Below are positions 1 through 9,298 of a stretch of 57,607 nucleotides of DNA, piece by piece (position 1 is the first letter of the stretch; each line of letters begins with the position of its first letter). The notes under the pieces were generated by a model. That model saw only the letters and a list, made by a program, of their open reading frames with translations. It had not been told where the DNA came from and ran no database searches. The translations under genes were made by a program, and so were the position numbers. Location: NCBI GenBank assembly GCA_026988575.1, contig JALSKZ010000036.1:1-57607 (forward strand). The letters are read 5' to 3'. This DNA is from Thermodesulfobacteriales bacterium. GTDB taxonomy: Bacteria; Desulfobacterota; Thermodesulfobacteria; Thermodesulfobacteriales; Thermodesulfatatoraceae.

Positions 1-296
1 AGATTACGTGGCTTTTCGCCTAGTATGTCGTTAGGGTTGTCTCTTTTTTGTTGACAATTATTCTGCTCTCGTGGGAGGTGGTAGTATTTAAAGGGTATTA
101 CTAGGAGTATAAAATGGATGATATTTGAACAGCGTCTTGCCAGCGAAACAAAGCAATTCCATATGATCGCGTGGTGTATAAGTCATCTCGTAATGACAAT
201 CTGTGGAGTAAAAAAGGCTTCCCTAATAATCTTGGATGTGTCTCTTTTTAGGTTACACTATGTCTACAAAAAAGTGACATCTATAAGGGTAGTTTC
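1..296. other. Non-coding stretch with a degenerate dispersed repeat
   Basis: No convincing gene is seen here. An 84-codon frame starting at 118 has no ribosome-binding site, no recognisable product and runs into the end of trmJ on the other strand, so it is not called. Positions 117-215 look like a decayed copy of a dispersed repeat: 117-131 is identical over 15 bases to 40098-40112, is followed in both places by a GAAA..AGCAAT stretch, and ends in a CTCGTAATGACA-type segment. The region lies downstream of trmJ, but no clear terminator hairpin was found. Confidence 0.5.
117..215. repeat. Degenerate dispersed repeat, copy A
   Basis: The block begins with 15 bases identical to 40098-40112, continues with an AGCGAA/AAAGCAAT-like segment and ends with CTCGTAATGACAAT at about 195-208. 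This resembles a decayed version of the short GAAGCAATC/CTCGCAATGACA repeat family seen between genes in many bacterial genomes. The family assignment is from memory and is inference; the match to copy B near 40098 is seen directly. Confidence 0.4.
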
Positions 297-1073
297 TTAT
301 TGGATGGAGGGAGTTTGTTTTTTGGTATGGGACTTTTTTAAGTGCCAAAGTAGTTTGTGGCAGAACCCCTGAATTATACGTACTTCTTGGGAGGTAAGGT
401 CTAGGCGAGAGAGAAACCGGCGGATGGTAGTCATCCAGAGAGTGACATTGTCGTGGGGCACATAGTCAAGGGCTTCAAAAGTCTCCTGGAGTAGCCGATA
501 CATGGGTTCGAGTTCTTCGGTCACAGCGAGTTTGGGCTTCTTGAGGGGGACCTCTGAGACATGGTTAAAGATTTCGTAAAGGATAATGATCACGGCTTGG
601 GAGACATTTAGGGAGGCTTGTTGGGTGGTGGGTATGGTTACCACCGTATGACAATGATAGAGGTCTTCGTTGGTGAGTCCCCATTTTTCGTTTCCAAAAA
701 CCAGGGCGATACGGTTGTTCTGGGAGAGGTCAATGAGGCGCGGGGCCGCTTCCCTAATAGTCTCAAAGACCTTTCGTTGTCGGCCTAAACGTGCGGTTGT
801 CCCTACAACATAGCCGAAGGGAGCCAGGGCCTCTTCCAGGTCTTCATAGACCTTTAGACGCTCAAGCACCGGGAGCCCTCCACGAGTAGCCATGGCCCGC
901 ATCTTTTCTTCATCAAGGTTTTTGGGGCGTACCAAAAGGAGATCCCGTAGTCCAAAATTGGCACAGGCCCTCGCCGCCGCCCCGATGTTTTCTGGGTAGA
1001 GGGTATCTACTAAAATTACCCCGAAGTTTTCCATCTTTGCCCGTACATTGCGGGCCTCAGGACGGATTTGCAT
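297..1073 (-). CDS. trmJ: tRNA/rRNA 2'-O-methyltransferase, TrmJ/TrmH (SPOUT) family
   Basis: This is a predicted SPOUT-fold RNA methyltransferase that transfers a methyl group from S-adenosylmethionine to a ribose 2'-OH, in TrmJ at position 32 of tRNA. The N-terminal half has the ENIGAAARA motif. The knotted SAM site is shown by FGNEKWGLT and, further on, PTTQQASLNVSQA. The C-terminal ~80 residues form the helical extension typical of TrmJ. The start at 1073 is chosen because it does not overlap fabH and follows GGTAGG; an alternative ATG at 1034 would give 245 residues, the usual family length. The gene is last in the yceD-rpmF-plsX-fabH operon, 4 bases after fabH. Family membership is firm; the exact RNA target is inferred. 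Confidence 0.85.
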   Translation of the reverse strand: MQIRPEARNVRAKMENFGVILVDTLYPENIGAAARACANFGLRDLLLVRPKNLDEEKMRAMATRGGLPVLERLKVYEDLEEALAPFGYVVGTTARLGRQRKVFETIREAAPRLIDLSQNNRIALVFGNEKWGLTNEDLYHCHTVVTIPTTQQASLNVSQAVIIILYEIFNHVSEVPLKKPKLAVTEELEPMYRLLQETFEALDYVPHDNVTLWMTTIRRFLSRLDLTSQEVRIIQGFCHKLLWHLKKSHTKKQTPSIQ

Positions 1074-1077
1074 AGAC

Positions 1078-2067
1078 CTACCAACGTATAAGGGCCGAAG
1101 CCCAGGTAAACCCACCTCCAAAGGCTATCATTAATACCAGGTCACCTGGACGGAGCTTGCCGGTGGTCACCGCCTCGTCTAAGGCTATAGGGATACTAGC
1201 GGCGGAGGTATTACCGTATTTTTGCAGGTTTACATAGACTTTTTCCAGAGGCAAAGCGAGTCTTTCACGAAGGTGTTCGATAATGCGCATGTTTGCCTGG
1301 TGGGGGACAAGGAGGTCTACATCTTCAGGGGTCAAACCGTTTGTCTGGAGAGCCTCTAGGGCTACTGCTTCCATAGCCCTTACGGCATTTTTAAAGACCT
1401 CCCTCCCTTGCATACGAATGTAATATTCCTCTGGGGGAAGATGGTCCCCGCAAGGAGGGTAGAGAGACCCGCACCCCTTTAGGGTTAACAGGTGCCACAA
1501 GTTGCCGTCAGCATATAGGTGACCAGAAATAAAGCCTCTATTCGGTTCTTTTGAGCCGGTGACTACCACGGCACCGGCCCCGTCGCCGAAGAGGACACAG
1601 GTGGTACGATCTTGCCAGTTTACTTTATTGGACAATACTTCACTGCCAATGACTAGGATCTTTAGTTGGGGATCAGTACGTATGAATTTATCGGCTATGG
1701 TTAAGGCGTAAATGAACCCAGAGCAAGTGGCTGATAGATCAAAGGCCCCGGCCTTATGAGCCCCTAATTCTTTTTGTACCAACACCGCTACCGAAGGCAT
1801 TAGATAATCTGGCGTAAGGGTGGCTACAATAATGAGGTCTAGTTCTTCAGGGGCGATCTGAGCGCGTTCTAAGGCCAGGCGAGAGGCCTTTACGGCTAGA
1901 CCGCTGTTTGATTCTCCTGGAGCTACAATACGTCTTTCTTTTATTCCTGTGCGTTGGGTAATCCACTCATCCGAAGTATCTACTATCTTTTCAAGGTCTT
2001 GATTAGTGATCACCTTAGAGGGAAGGGCTGAACCTGTACCCACGATAAGAGCACTAGCGCTTTTCAT
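1078..2067 (-). CDS. fabH: Beta-ketoacyl-ACP synthase III (KAS III)
   Basis: KAS III starts fatty-acid synthesis by condensing an acyl-CoA, usually acetyl-CoA, with malonyl-ACP. The Cys-His-Asn triad is visible: C115 in SATCSGF, H256 in VPHQANMR and N286 in GNTSAAS. The length of 329 residues is normal for the family. The ATG is preceded by GAGGAG. It lies 10 bases downstream of plsX in the classic rpmF-plsX-fabH order, which links ribosome, phospholipid and fatty-acid synthesis. No anomaly is seen. Confidence 0.96.
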   Translation of the reverse strand: MKSASALIVGTGSALPSKVITNQDLEKIVDTSDEWITQRTGIKERRIVAPGESNSGLAVKASRLALERAQIAPEELDLIIVATLTPDYLMPSVAVLVQKELGAHKAGAFDLSATCSGFIYALTIADKFIRTDPQLKILVIGSEVLSNKVNWQDRTTCVLFGDGAGAVVVTGSKEPNRGFISGHLYADGNLWHLLTLKGCGSLYPPCGDHLPPEEYYIRMQGREVFKNAVRAMEAVALEALQTNGLTPEDVDLLVPHQANMRIIEHLRERLALPLEKVYVNLQKYGNTSAASIPIALDEAVTTGKLRPGDLVLMIAFGGGFTWASALIRW

Positions 2068-2077
2068 AGCGAACTCC

Positions 2078-3067
2078 TCAAGTATCTTGTAGGGCTTCTT
2101 TGAGTTTATTGACTAGGTCTAATTTTATGAATTCTTTGGCCGTGCCCAGGGCATTTTTTATGGCCCGTGCATCGGATCGTCCGTGGCTGATGATCACTAC
2201 CCCCTCAATGCCTAACAAAGGAGCTCCTCCGCGCTCACGCCAGTCTATGCGTTGTTTAAATTTTCGCAACGCCCGCTGGGCAAGCATAAATCCTAGTTTA
2301 GCCAGCCTTTGCGAAAGCACTTCTTGGGCCAACATGGACATAAGTGCTTCGGCCAGGCCCTCGGAAAGTTTTAGGCAAACGTTGCCCACAAAACCGTCAC
2401 ATACTATAACTTCTACTTCGCCTTTGTATATATCTCGACCCTCAATATTCCCCACGTAATTAAGAGGCCCTTCACTCAGGAGTTTATGGGTGCGTTTGAC
2501 TAGAGTATTTCCCTTACCTCCTTCTTCGCCGATGGAAAGCAGTCCCACCCGGGGATGTTTAAACCCCAGTACCTGTTCGGAAAAAACGGCCCCCATAGTG
2601 GCAAACTGGACCAAGTGTTGGGGCTTACAGTCCACATTGGCTCCCGAATCGATTAATACGGCATGATGCTTTATGGTAGGGAGTACGGTGGCGATAGCTG
2701 GTCTAGAAACCCCAGATAATCTACCCAGGAGAAAAAGGGCGTGGGCCAATACTGCTCCAGAGTTACCCGCACTTACCACGGCTTGGACCTGCCCTTGGCG
2801 TAATAATTCAAAGGCCCGCCGGATAGAGGAATCTGTCTTGGTCCTGAGGGCCTCTATAGGAGGGTCATTCATGCCAATTATCTGCGAGGCCGGTACTAGA
2901 GATAAGTTAGAAGGCATTTTGCGCGGGAGATGCGGCCGTATCTGCTCAGGAACTCCTACCAGAAAGACATGTAAGTCCTTCCATGCGTTTAAGGCCTCTA
3001 TTACTCCATGGACTACGGCCTGGGGGGCGAAATCTCCCCCCATGGCATCAACCGCCACCTGATACAC
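2078..3067 (-). CDS. plsX: Phosphate acyltransferase PlsX
   Basis: PlsX makes acyl-phosphate from acyl-ACP, the acyl donor for PlsY in phosphatidic acid synthesis; it is a peripheral membrane enzyme. The N-terminal AVDAMGGDFAP signature is present, followed by NSGAVLAHALFLLG, DSGANVDCKP, CDGFVGNVCLK and GVVIISHGRSDA, all typical of the family. Length is 329 residues. The start is a GTG immediately after the rpmF stop codon (TAA-GTG), so the two are probably translationally coupled. fabH follows after 10 bases. Confidence 0.96.
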   Translation of the reverse strand: MYQVAVDAMGGDFAPQAVVHGVIEALNAWKDLHVFLVGVPEQIRPHLPRKMPSNLSLVPASQIIGMNDPPIEALRTKTDSSIRRAFELLRQGQVQAVVSAGNSGAVLAHALFLLGRLSGVSRPAIATVLPTIKHHAVLIDSGANVDCKPQHLVQFATMGAVFSEQVLGFKHPRVGLLSIGEEGGKGNTLVKRTHKLLSEGPLNYVGNIEGRDIYKGEVEVIVCDGFVGNVCLKLSEGLAEALMSMLAQEVLSQRLAKLGFMLAQRALRKFKQRIDWRERGGAPLLGIEGVVIISHGRSDARAIKNALGTAKEFIKLDLVNKLKEALQDT

Positions 3068-3256
3068 TTAAAACTCCTCTTCCTCGGTAGAGATAAAAAC
3101 TTTGCCCCTATATGTCCCACAGCTAGGACATACCCTATGAGGCATTTTAGGGGCCTTACACTTGGGACACACAGAAAGAGACGGGGCTGTTAGGTGCTTG
3201 TGCGCTCGACGCATCCCCCGCCGCGAACGAGAACTCTTTCTCTTTGGAACCGCCAT
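3068..3256 (-). CDS. rpmF: 50S ribosomal protein L32
   Basis: This is a 62-residue L32 protein. It starts with the typical basic tail ([19 protein letters not shown]) and has a CPKC...CPSC zinc-ribbon pair. An AGGAGG ribosome-binding site sits just upstream of the ATG. The gene lies between the yceD homologue and plsX, the usual arrangement in Gram-negative bacteria. Confidence 0.97.
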   Translation of the reverse strand: MAVPKRKSSRSRRGMRRAHKHLTAPSLSVCPKCKAPKMPHRVCPSCGTYRGKVFISTEEEEF

Positions 3257-3334
3257 GACTATCCTCCTCTCAACCGTTGATGAAAATGAATTTTAAAACT
3301 TTTGTCTTGAAGACCTTAACATTTCTGGATCTGC

Positions 3335-3874
3335 TTATTTGTTCGGAGAAACTACCAGCTTCTTAAGAATTGCAAAGGGTGATTCTTGTTTTAAGGGCTT
3401 ACATGCACAAGTTTCTTTATTCAGATTCTGTCCGCATACCGGACACAACCCTTTACAGTCTTGACGGCAAAGTTTACGCATGGGGACGGCCAAAAGAATC
3501 TGTTCACGAACTACCTCATCTACTTCTATGAGGTCGCCGTCGAAGAAGCTTACGTCCAGATCTTCTTTGGATAGGCGTACTTCCTCTTGAACGGCCTTTA
3601 AACTGGCTATGGGGTGTAATTCTATATCGATATTTTCGGAAATGGGCCAATAGAAATTTTCTGTACATCTATCGCAGATTAAAACAAGGGTGGTTTCAAT
3701 GTGCCCTCTTATTTTTACTATTGGCCCCCACCGTTGTAAGAATACCCGACCTATTATAGGAGTTTTTATAGGGAAACAGTCTTTTATAACAAGGCCTTCG
3801 CGGTCTTCAATAGGCACTTCCAATCCCTCTGGGGGGATGTCATCAAGGCTGATTTTCAAGACTTTTTTTTCCAT
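3335..3874 (-). CDS. yceD: YceD/DUF177 family protein, likely 23S rRNA accumulation factor
   Basis: This is a DUF177 protein. The family is found upstream of rpmF across bacteria and its members affect 23S rRNA accumulation. The protein carries an early CDRC pair, a conserved VDEVVREQILLAVPMR segment, then CRQDCKGLCPVCGQN and a further CAC, a probable metal-binding set. The ATG at 3874 is preferred; a GTG at 3886 would add four residues. Neither has a strong ribosome-binding site. It is the first gene of the minus-strand rpmF-plsX-fabH operon and is separated from rpmF by 78 bases. Confidence 0.88.
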   Translation of the reverse strand: MEKKVLKISLDDIPPEGLEVPIEDREGLVIKDCFPIKTPIIGRVFLQRWGPIVKIRGHIETTLVLICDRCTENFYWPISENIDIELHPIASLKAVQEEVRLSKEDLDVSFFDGDLIEVDEVVREQILLAVPMRKLCRQDCKGLCPVCGQNLNKETCACKPLKQESPFAILKKLVVSPNK

Positions 3875-3924
3875 GGCTACAGGCACGAATTAGGGCGCGC
3901 CTCCCTCAATTTTTCTCTGAAAGA

Positions 3925-3948
3925 CTCCCCTTTTTGGGAAAAGGGGGG
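3925..3948. repeat. Inverted repeat in the yceD/rpmH divergent region
   Basis: CCCCTTTT at 3927-3934 and AAAAGGGG at 3939-3946 form a perfect 8-bp stem around the loop TGGG; one G-U pair and a further C-G pair extend it to 10 bp. It would lie in the 5' leader of the minus-strand yceD transcript. It could be a leader structure or a terminator-like element. The function is not known and is only suggested by position. Confidence 0.45.
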
Positions 3949-4008
3949 TAAAATCTCCTTTTTAACACTACACCAGGTTCTTTATTTCGGCTAGTTATCA
4001 ATATAACA

Positions 4009-4038
4009 TTGACACTTTAAAAGCCCCGTGTTTATAAA
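4009..4038 (+). promoter_or_regulatory. Predicted sigma-70 promoter for the rpmH operon
   Basis: A perfect -35 box TTGACA (4009-4014) is followed after 18 bases by TATAAA (4033-4038). This places the transcription start about 40 bases upstream of the rpmH ATG at 4085. No other candidate in the 210-base divergent region is as good. Confidence 0.65.
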
Positions 4039-4084
4039 ACCAAGCTAATGTTAATTTTACAAAAATAACGTATTAGGAGAGGAT

Positions 4085-4219
4085 ATGAAGAGGACATATC
4101 AGCCTAGTCGCATAAAGCGTAAGAGGGTGCATGGGTTTCGGGCGCGTATGCAGACCAGGTCAGGGCGGCGCATTTTGACCAACAGGAGGCGTAAGGGGCG
4201 TTGGCGCCTTACAGTATAG
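4085..4219 (+). CDS. rpmH: 50S ribosomal protein L34
   Basis: This 44-residue, highly basic protein reads [14 protein letters not shown] and later [13 protein letters not shown], the standard L34 sequence. AGGAGAGG precedes the ATG. It is the first gene of the rpmH-rnpA-yidD-yidC-khpB-mnmE operon. Its last 19 bases are shared with rnpA in another frame. Confidence 0.97.
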   Translation: MKRTYQPSRIKRKRVHGFRARMQTRSGRRILTNRRRKGRWRLTV

Positions 4220-4560
4220 CCTTGCGTGAACGCCTTTCGCGAAAAGAGCGCTTGCGTTGCCGCCGCGACTTTGAACGGGTTTATCGTCTGGGCAAACGGG
4301 TAAGACTTCCTTATTTAACGCTGATTTTTGCTCCCAACGAATTGGGTGTGCGGCGCATAGGGCTTAGTGTATCCAAGCGTAAAGTAGGAAAGGCCGTCTA
4401 CCGTAACCGTGCCAAAAGGATCTTGCGGGAGGTCTTTCGTCGCCATAAAGATTTATTTCCCAAGGACCATGATATAGTATTTGTCCCCCACAAGGGGGTA
4501 TTAGAGCGATCGATGACGCAGATAGTAGAAGATCTCGGCCGCGTACTGAGAAAAAAATGA
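4201..4560 (+). CDS. rnpA: Ribonuclease P protein component
   Basis: RnpA is the small protein subunit of RNase P, which trims the 5' leader of tRNA precursors. The diagnostic [13 protein letters not shown] box is present, preceded by [15 protein letters not shown]. The start is probably TTG at 4201, inside the end of rpmH, with AGGAGG at 4184-4189; a second TTG at 4222 would avoid the overlap. No ATG occurs before the conserved region. The length of 119 residues is normal. Overlap of rnpA with rpmH is also known from Thermus. The stop overlaps the yidD start. Confidence 0.93.
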   Translation: MAPYSIALRERLSRKERLRCRRDFERVYRLGKRVRLPYLTLIFAPNELGVRRIGLSVSKRKVGKAVYRNRAKRILREVFRRHKDLFPKDHDIVFVPHKGVLERSMTQIVEDLGRVLRKK

Positions 4561-4802
4561 AAAAGTTTTTAATTGCCCTTATAAGGGGTTATCAATACCT
4601 TATTTCTCCCTTTTTTCCTTCTTGTTGTCGTTTTTACCCGACTTGTAGTCACTACGCTGTGGAGGCCCTTCAAAGACACGGGGTTGTTAGGGGGGGGTTT
4701 TTGGCTTTCAAGCGGTTGTTGCGCTGTCATCCCTTTTCGCCTGGTGGTTACGACCCCGTACCAGATAAATTCCCGAGGAGTAAATTATGGACAACAGACT
4801 GA
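4557..4802 (+). CDS. yidD: Membrane protein insertion efficiency factor YidD
   Basis: This 81-residue protein matches YidD: an amphipathic N-terminus ([20 protein letters not shown]) followed by the cysteine-rich [11 protein letters not shown] core and [12 protein letters not shown]. The family assists YidC-dependent membrane insertion at the inner face of the membrane. Its ATG overlaps the rnpA stop (ATGA) and its 3' end overlaps yidC by 16 bases, so the three genes are probably translationally coupled. Confidence 0.95.
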   Translation: MKKFLIALIRGYQYLISPFFPSCCRFYPTCSHYAVEALQRHGVVRGGFLAFKRLLRCHPFSPGGYDPVPDKFPRSKLWTTD

Positions 4803-6448
4803 TATTGGCTATTGCCCTTTCGGCTCTGGTAATATTTGGGTTTCAATTGTATGTGGCAAAGACGCAAAAGCACTTAGCGCCTAAGGGGATAGAGAAGACA
4901 AATATACAGGCCCAAAGTCCTTCCTCCAAGAGTAGTTCCTCTAAAGAGCTGAATACTTCTTTTGTCTTACAAAATACACCTGTTGCGGAAAATAATTTGT
5001 TCCCTTCCTACAAGGTAAGAGAAGTCTCGGTAGACACCAGCCTTTTCCACGCGTTACTTACCGAGGCAGGGGGTAGGTTTAAGAATTTTACGCTGAAAGA
5101 TTATCATAAGACCGTAGATCCTAAATCGCCTCTTATAGATTTGGTAGCGGCGCCCAAGTTAGGTTTACCTGTAGAAGTGTATCCGACCAAGGAGCCTGAT
5201 CTCGGAGTAGCCCCCCTTAAGGCCTCTGCCTTAGAGCTAAAATTAGCACAAAAAAACAGAGAAGGCCGCGTTCTATTTGAGCCGTTGGTCCAGAAACCTT
5301 TAAAAATAAAAAAGGTGTTTACCTTTCAAAATGGTTCTTATCTCTTGGATTTAAAAGTAGCGGTGGAAAATACTTCTGATAAGCCGTGGACTGATCGTCT
5401 CTTGTTCCGCTTGGTGGGGGCTCCTATTAGCAAGAAAACACGTTATGTCTTTAGCGGGCCGGCATATAGTCATCAGGGGACATTTGAAGAGGTAAAGCTC
5501 AAAAAACCAGGTCAACTCACCGAGTATAACGGAGAGATCGACTGGGCCGGGTACAATGACCTTTATTTCCTTTTAGCTATGGTACCCCCTTCTAACGGGG
5601 CTTGGCGGGCTACGTTTCGTAAGCTCAACGAAAGAGACCAAGAGATAATATTGTGGAGTCCCAAATTTACGTTACCACCCAATAGTGCCAAAGAATTTGA
5701 TTTAAAGCTCTATATGGGCCCCAAGAGCTTGGAGACCTTAAAAAAGGCCGGCTATAATCTAAAAAGTGCCCTGCATTTCGGTTTTTTTGATCCCCTGGCC
5801 AAGCCTTTATTGTATTGTCTGCACTTTATTTATCGATATACCCACAATTACGGTATAGCCATAATTGTGCTTACTTTTGTTATTCGCCTTTTATTCTGGC
5901 CCCTAAACCATATGAGCTATAAAAGCATGAAGAAGATGCAGGAATTGCAGCCTCGCATCCAGAAGCTTAAGGAAAAGTTTGGAGACGATAAGACTCGGCT
6001 TAACCAGGAGTTGATGCAGCTTTATCGTACATATAATGTAAACCCTTTTATGGGTTGTCTCCCCATGTTGATCCAGATTCCTGTATTTTTTGCCCTTTAT
6101 AAGGTGCTTCTTATGGCCATAGAATTGCGACATGCTCCCTTCTTCGCTTGGATAAATGATCTTTCCGCCCCGGATCGCCTTTACATAGGTGTTCATATCC
6201 CCTATTTGGGTGGTATACCGGTTTTGACCATTTTGATGGGTGTTTCTATGTATTTCCAACAGAAATTGAGTCCCACTTCTATGGATCCTACCCAGGCCCA
6301 AATTATGCTCCTTATGCCGGTAGTTTTTACCTTACTTTTTATCAACTTCCCTTCTGGTTTGGTCCTGTATTGGTTGACTAACAATATTTTATCTATAATT
6401 CAGCAACTCATGACCATGAAAATGGTGGCACGGAGCAAGACATTATGA
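4787..6448 (+). CDS. yidC: Membrane protein insertase YidC
   Basis: YidC inserts and folds inner-membrane proteins with or without SecYEG. A first transmembrane helix lies at about residues 5-23. A large periplasmic domain (about 60-330) follows, as in Gram-negative YidC. The C-terminal Oxa1 core starts around [19 protein letters not shown] and contains the conserved cytoplasmic [16 protein letters not shown] helix pair and [20 protein letters not shown]. The length of 553 residues is typical. The stop overlaps the next gene (ATGA). Confidence 0.96.
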   Translation: MDNRLILAIALSALVIFGFQLYVAKTQKHLAPKGIEKTNIQAQSPSSKSSSSKELNTSFVLQNTPVAENNLFPSYKVREVSVDTSLFHALLTEAGGRFKNFTLKDYHKTVDPKSPLIDLVAAPKLGLPVEVYPTKEPDLGVAPLKASALELKLAQKNREGRVLFEPLVQKPLKIKKVFTFQNGSYLLDLKVAVENTSDKPWTDRLLFRLVGAPISKKTRYVFSGPAYSHQGTFEEVKLKKPGQLTEYNGEIDWAGYNDLYFLLAMVPPSNGAWRATFRKLNERDQEIILWSPKFTLPPNSAKEFDLKLYMGPKSLETLKKAGYNLKSALHFGFFDPLAKPLLYCLHFIYRYTHNYGIAIIVLTFVIRLLFWPLNHMSYKSMKKMQELQPRIQKLKEKFGDDKTRLNQELMQLYRTYNVNPFMGCLPMLIQIPVFFALYKVLLMAIELRHAPFFAWINDLSAPDRLYIGVHIPYLGGIPVLTILMGVSMYFQQKLSPTSMDPTQAQIMLLMPVVFTLLFINFPSGLVLYWLTNNILSIIQQLMTMKMVARSKTL

Positions 6449-7089
6449 AAGCTGAAGAATTCGAAGCAAAGACAGTAGAGCAGGCCATATATAAAGCGAG
6501 TAAACACTTTGGAGTCTCCCCTGATGATTTAGAAATAGAGGTAATAACTCATGGTTCTACCGGCCTCTTTGGGATAGGGGCCAAGAGGGCAAAGATAAGG
6601 GCTTATTTAAAACCGGAGCGTATTTTAGAAAAACGGGCGCAGGAGGCCGTGGAAATACTGAACGAAATTTTAAAGGCCACAGGTCTTGAGCTAGAGATCC
6701 AGGCCAATCTGCGTCGCAACGATGTCTTGATCGATATCTGTGGGGAAGATAGTGAATTTTTATTATTGCGTCAGGGTACACCTTTAGATGCCTTAGAATA
6801 TTTGGTGAACAAGATAGTCGCCCGTCGGTTGGGGGTGGGGCCCAAAATTGTATTAGATGTTCAGGGTTTTCGCCAACGGCAAGAAAAACGCCTCCGGGAG
6901 ATGGCCCGTAAAGCGGCTGAACGCGTGCGCCGTACCAAACGCCCGATGGAATTAAAACCTATGCCTGCCCACGAGAGACGCTTGGTCCATCTATTTTTAC
7001 GCAGCTTTCCCGGCGTATACACACGCAGCAGAGGACGAGGAGATACCCGTCGCGTAATAATTTATCCTGAGGCAAGCCAACACAAATGA
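6445..7089 (+). CDS. khpB: RNA-binding protein KhpB (Jag/SpoIIIJ-associated)
   Basis: This is a Jag/KhpB family RNA-binding protein of 214 residues. The Jag-N domain is at 1-50 (ASKHFGVSPDDLEIEVI, GLFGIGAKRAKIRA), then a KH domain (about 75-140, LDALEYLVNKIVARR) and a C-terminal R3H domain with the ERRLVHLFL helix. It follows yidC in its usual place, with ATGA overlaps at both ends. The molecular role in this organism is inferred from the family, which affects cell-envelope gene expression. Confidence 0.93.
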   Translation: MKAEEFEAKTVEQAIYKASKHFGVSPDDLEIEVITHGSTGLFGIGAKRAKIRAYLKPERILEKRAQEAVEILNEILKATGLELEIQANLRRNDVLIDICGEDSEFLLLRQGTPLDALEYLVNKIVARRLGVGPKIVLDVQGFRQRQEKRLREMARKAAERVRRTKRPMELKPMPAHERRLVHLFLRSFPGVYTRSRGRGDTRRVIIYPEASQHK

Positions 7090-8483
7090 AATCTTTGGCC
7101 TATAACGAGGCCACCATAGCAGCTATTGCTACCCCTGTGGGCCCTGGGGCCATAGGGGTAATTAAAGTGAGCGGTAGGGACGCAGAGGCCATTTTGCGGC
7201 GTATTTTTCGGCCGCGGCGAAGGAATTTAAAAGAATTTCAGAGCCATCGCCTTTATTATGGGCATATTATAGACCCTGAAACCCAAACCGTTATAGACGA
7301 AGTGTTGGTAACCCTTATGCGTGCCCCCCACACTTATACCCGTGAAGACGTCTTGGAGATATATGCCCACAGTGGCTATTTGATCCTGACCAAGATTTTA
7401 GAGCTGGTGTTACGTTCAGGAGCTCGTTTGGCCGAGCCTGGCGAATTTACCCGGCGCGCTTTTTTAAATGGTCGCCTTGATCTTTCGCAGGCCGAGGCCG
7501 TACAAGAGCTTATCACCGCCCGTTCTGAACAAGGCCTTCGTTTGGCCCTTAACCAACTACAGGGTGGGCTTTCGCAAAGGCTCCATAAAATAAGAGACCA
7601 CCTCCTTTCGGCCCTGGCCGTGGTGGAAGTGGCCGTGGACTTTCCCGAAGAAGATGTCGAAGTGCTTTCTTCCCAGGAATTGGCCCGAAAGCTAGAAGAA
7701 CAGGTCTATCTCCCGATTAAGAAGCTTTTAGAAGACTATCGTGAGGGGCGCCTTTTCCGGGAGGGGATGGCGGTGGTCATTGCCGGACGGCCCAATGTGG
7801 GTAAATCCAGCCTCCTTAACGCCTTGTTAAAAGAAGAACGGGCCATTGTCACCCCGATACCAGGGACCACCCGGGACATAATCGAAGAGGTAGCTACTAT
7901 TAGGGGGCTTCCCGTACGTCTCATTGATACTGCCGGTCTTCGGGAAACCGCTGATGTGGTAGAAGGTATAGGAGTTAAGAAGGCCAAGGAAAAGATTCAA
8001 CAGGCCGATATAGTCCTTTTTATGGTAGACGGGAGTAAACCGCCCTGCCCAGAAGATCTTTTGCTCTACCAGGAGGTAGCTTCACGTACGCATTTGGTGG
8101 TGATCAACAAAATAGATATATCCTCAAAAGAATCGCTGACCCAATGGGAAAGAGAGTTTCCCAACGCGCGAAAAGTTTTTATCTCGGCCAAGGAACACAA
8201 AGGTCTTTCTGAATTATACGATGCCGTCTTTGAATTAGTTATTGGACAAAAAGAGGTCTCGGTACCGGAAATTGTCCCTAATTTACGTCAAAAAATAGCC
8301 CTAGAGAGGGCCTTAGAGGCCCTTGATCGTGCCCTAAAGGCCCTTGAGGCCCCGGAAGTCTACCCTGAATTGATAGCCGTAGATTTGCGAGAGGCCTTAG
8401 CCTCTTTAGGCGAAATTACTGGTGAAGTAACTACCGAAGACCTCCTAGACCGTATCTTCAGTCAATTTTGTCTTGGCAAATAA
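7086..8483 (+). CDS. mnmE: tRNA uridine-5-carboxymethylaminomethyl(34) synthesis GTPase MnmE
   Basis: MnmE acts with MnmG to modify the wobble uridine of certain tRNAs. The N-terminal tetrahydrofolate-binding domain (1-120) is followed by a helical domain split by a G domain. The P-loop is GRPNVGKSSLLNALL near residue 235, then G2 IPGTTRD, G3 DTAGL and G4 NKID. The C-terminal catalytic CLGK (CxGK motif) ends the protein, so it is full length. It is the last gene of the operon; only two bases separate its stop from that of the convergent AIM24-family gene. Confidence 0.97.
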   Translation: MKSLAYNEATIAAIATPVGPGAIGVIKVSGRDAEAILRRIFRPRRRNLKEFQSHRLYYGHIIDPETQTVIDEVLVTLMRAPHTYTREDVLEIYAHSGYLILTKILELVLRSGARLAEPGEFTRRAFLNGRLDLSQAEAVQELITARSEQGLRLALNQLQGGLSQRLHKIRDHLLSALAVVEVAVDFPEEDVEVLSSQELARKLEEQVYLPIKKLLEDYREGRLFREGMAVVIAGRPNVGKSSLLNALLKEERAIVTPIPGTTRDIIEEVATIRGLPVRLIDTAGLRETADVVEGIGVKKAKEKIQQADIVLFMVDGSKPPCPEDLLLYQEVASRTHLVVINKIDISSKESLTQWEREFPNARKVFISAKEHKGLSELYDAVFELVIGQKEVSVPEIVPNLRQKIALERALEALDRALKALEAPEVYPELIAVDLREALASLGEITGEVTTEDLLDRIFSQFCLGK

Positions 8484-8485
8484 GG

Positions 8486-9289
8486 CTATTCTTCCTCGTC
8501 GCCAAGGATACTTCCTAGTACAGCGCCAAGGCCTGCGGCAGCCCCTATACCGCCCAATTTGTCTGCGGGGTTGGTGCTTTCTTCATGGCCTCCCGGGGCC
8601 TGGAGTTGCCTGCGGAGTTTGGCCAGCGTCATAGTCTGTACTACTACAGTGCCTGGCCCGGTGAGGGTAGTCAGGAATAACCCTTCACCACCGAAGATAG
8701 CGGTTTTGATACCGCTTACCAGGCGAATATCATAGGTTACCCCCTCGTCCCAGGCCACAACACAACCCGTGTCCACCTGAATACTTTCTCCTGCCTCTAA
8801 TTCGAAGGTGACCAAATCTCCTCCTGCATGGATAAATACTACTCCGTCCCCGGAGAGCTTTTCCACCACCAGACCTTCTCCCCCAAATAGGGCCCCTCCC
8901 AGGCGTTTCTGAAGGGCTATGGAGATATCTATTTCGCCAATAGCGGCTAGGAAGGCGTCTTTTTGGGCCAAAATAGCCTCGTTGGAAAGGCCTATAGGGA
9001 GTATTCTCCCAGGAAAATCTCCCGCAAAGCCCACTTCCCCTTGCCCTTCAAAGAAGGTCAAAAAGAGCGATTCACCAGCCAATATGCGTTTGCCAGCCGA
9101 GAGTAATTTGTCAAAAAAACCCTTTTCTTTATTGTTGGTCAGGCGGGTTTCCATTTTTACCGCGCCGCGCATATAGATCATCTTGCCGGCTTCGGCAAAT
9201 ATTGGGTGCCGACCCACGCCCACTTTAAGCATTTCTAGGTTGTCCCCTACGATTTCGTAGGCCCTGGTCTGCCGCTCTAGTATCCTCAT
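8486..9289 (-). CDS. AIM24/TIGR00266 family protein
   Basis: This is a beta-rich protein of 267 residues with the AIM24 (TIGR00266) pattern: a repeated glycine-rich FGGEGL motif (twice), GESLFLTFFEGQGEVGFAG, and VDTGCVVAWDEGVTYDI in the middle. The C-terminal tail is Gly/Ala-rich and ends in acidic residues, and no signal peptide is seen. The biochemical function of bacterial members is not known. AAGGAGACC precedes the ATG. It lies 9 bases after dapB, but a role in lysine synthesis is not implied. Confidence 0.85.
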   Translation of the reverse strand: MRILERQTRAYEIVGDNLEMLKVGVGRHPIFAEAGKMIYMRGAVKMETRLTNNKEKGFFDKLLSAGKRILAGESLFLTFFEGQGEVGFAGDFPGRILPIGLSNEAILAQKDAFLAAIGEIDISIALQKRLGGALFGGEGLVVEKLSGDGVVFIHAGGDLVTFELEAGESIQVDTGCVVAWDEGVTYDIRLVSGIKTAIFGGEGLFLTTLTGPGTVVVQTMTLAKLRRQLQAPGGHEESTNPADKLGGIGAAAGLGAVLGSILGDEEE

Positions 9290-9298
9290 AAGGTCTCC

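Noticed and set aside
118-372. 84-residue ORF on the plus strand
   Set aside because: It has no ribosome-binding site or homology, covers a decayed repeat and runs into trmJ on the other strand.
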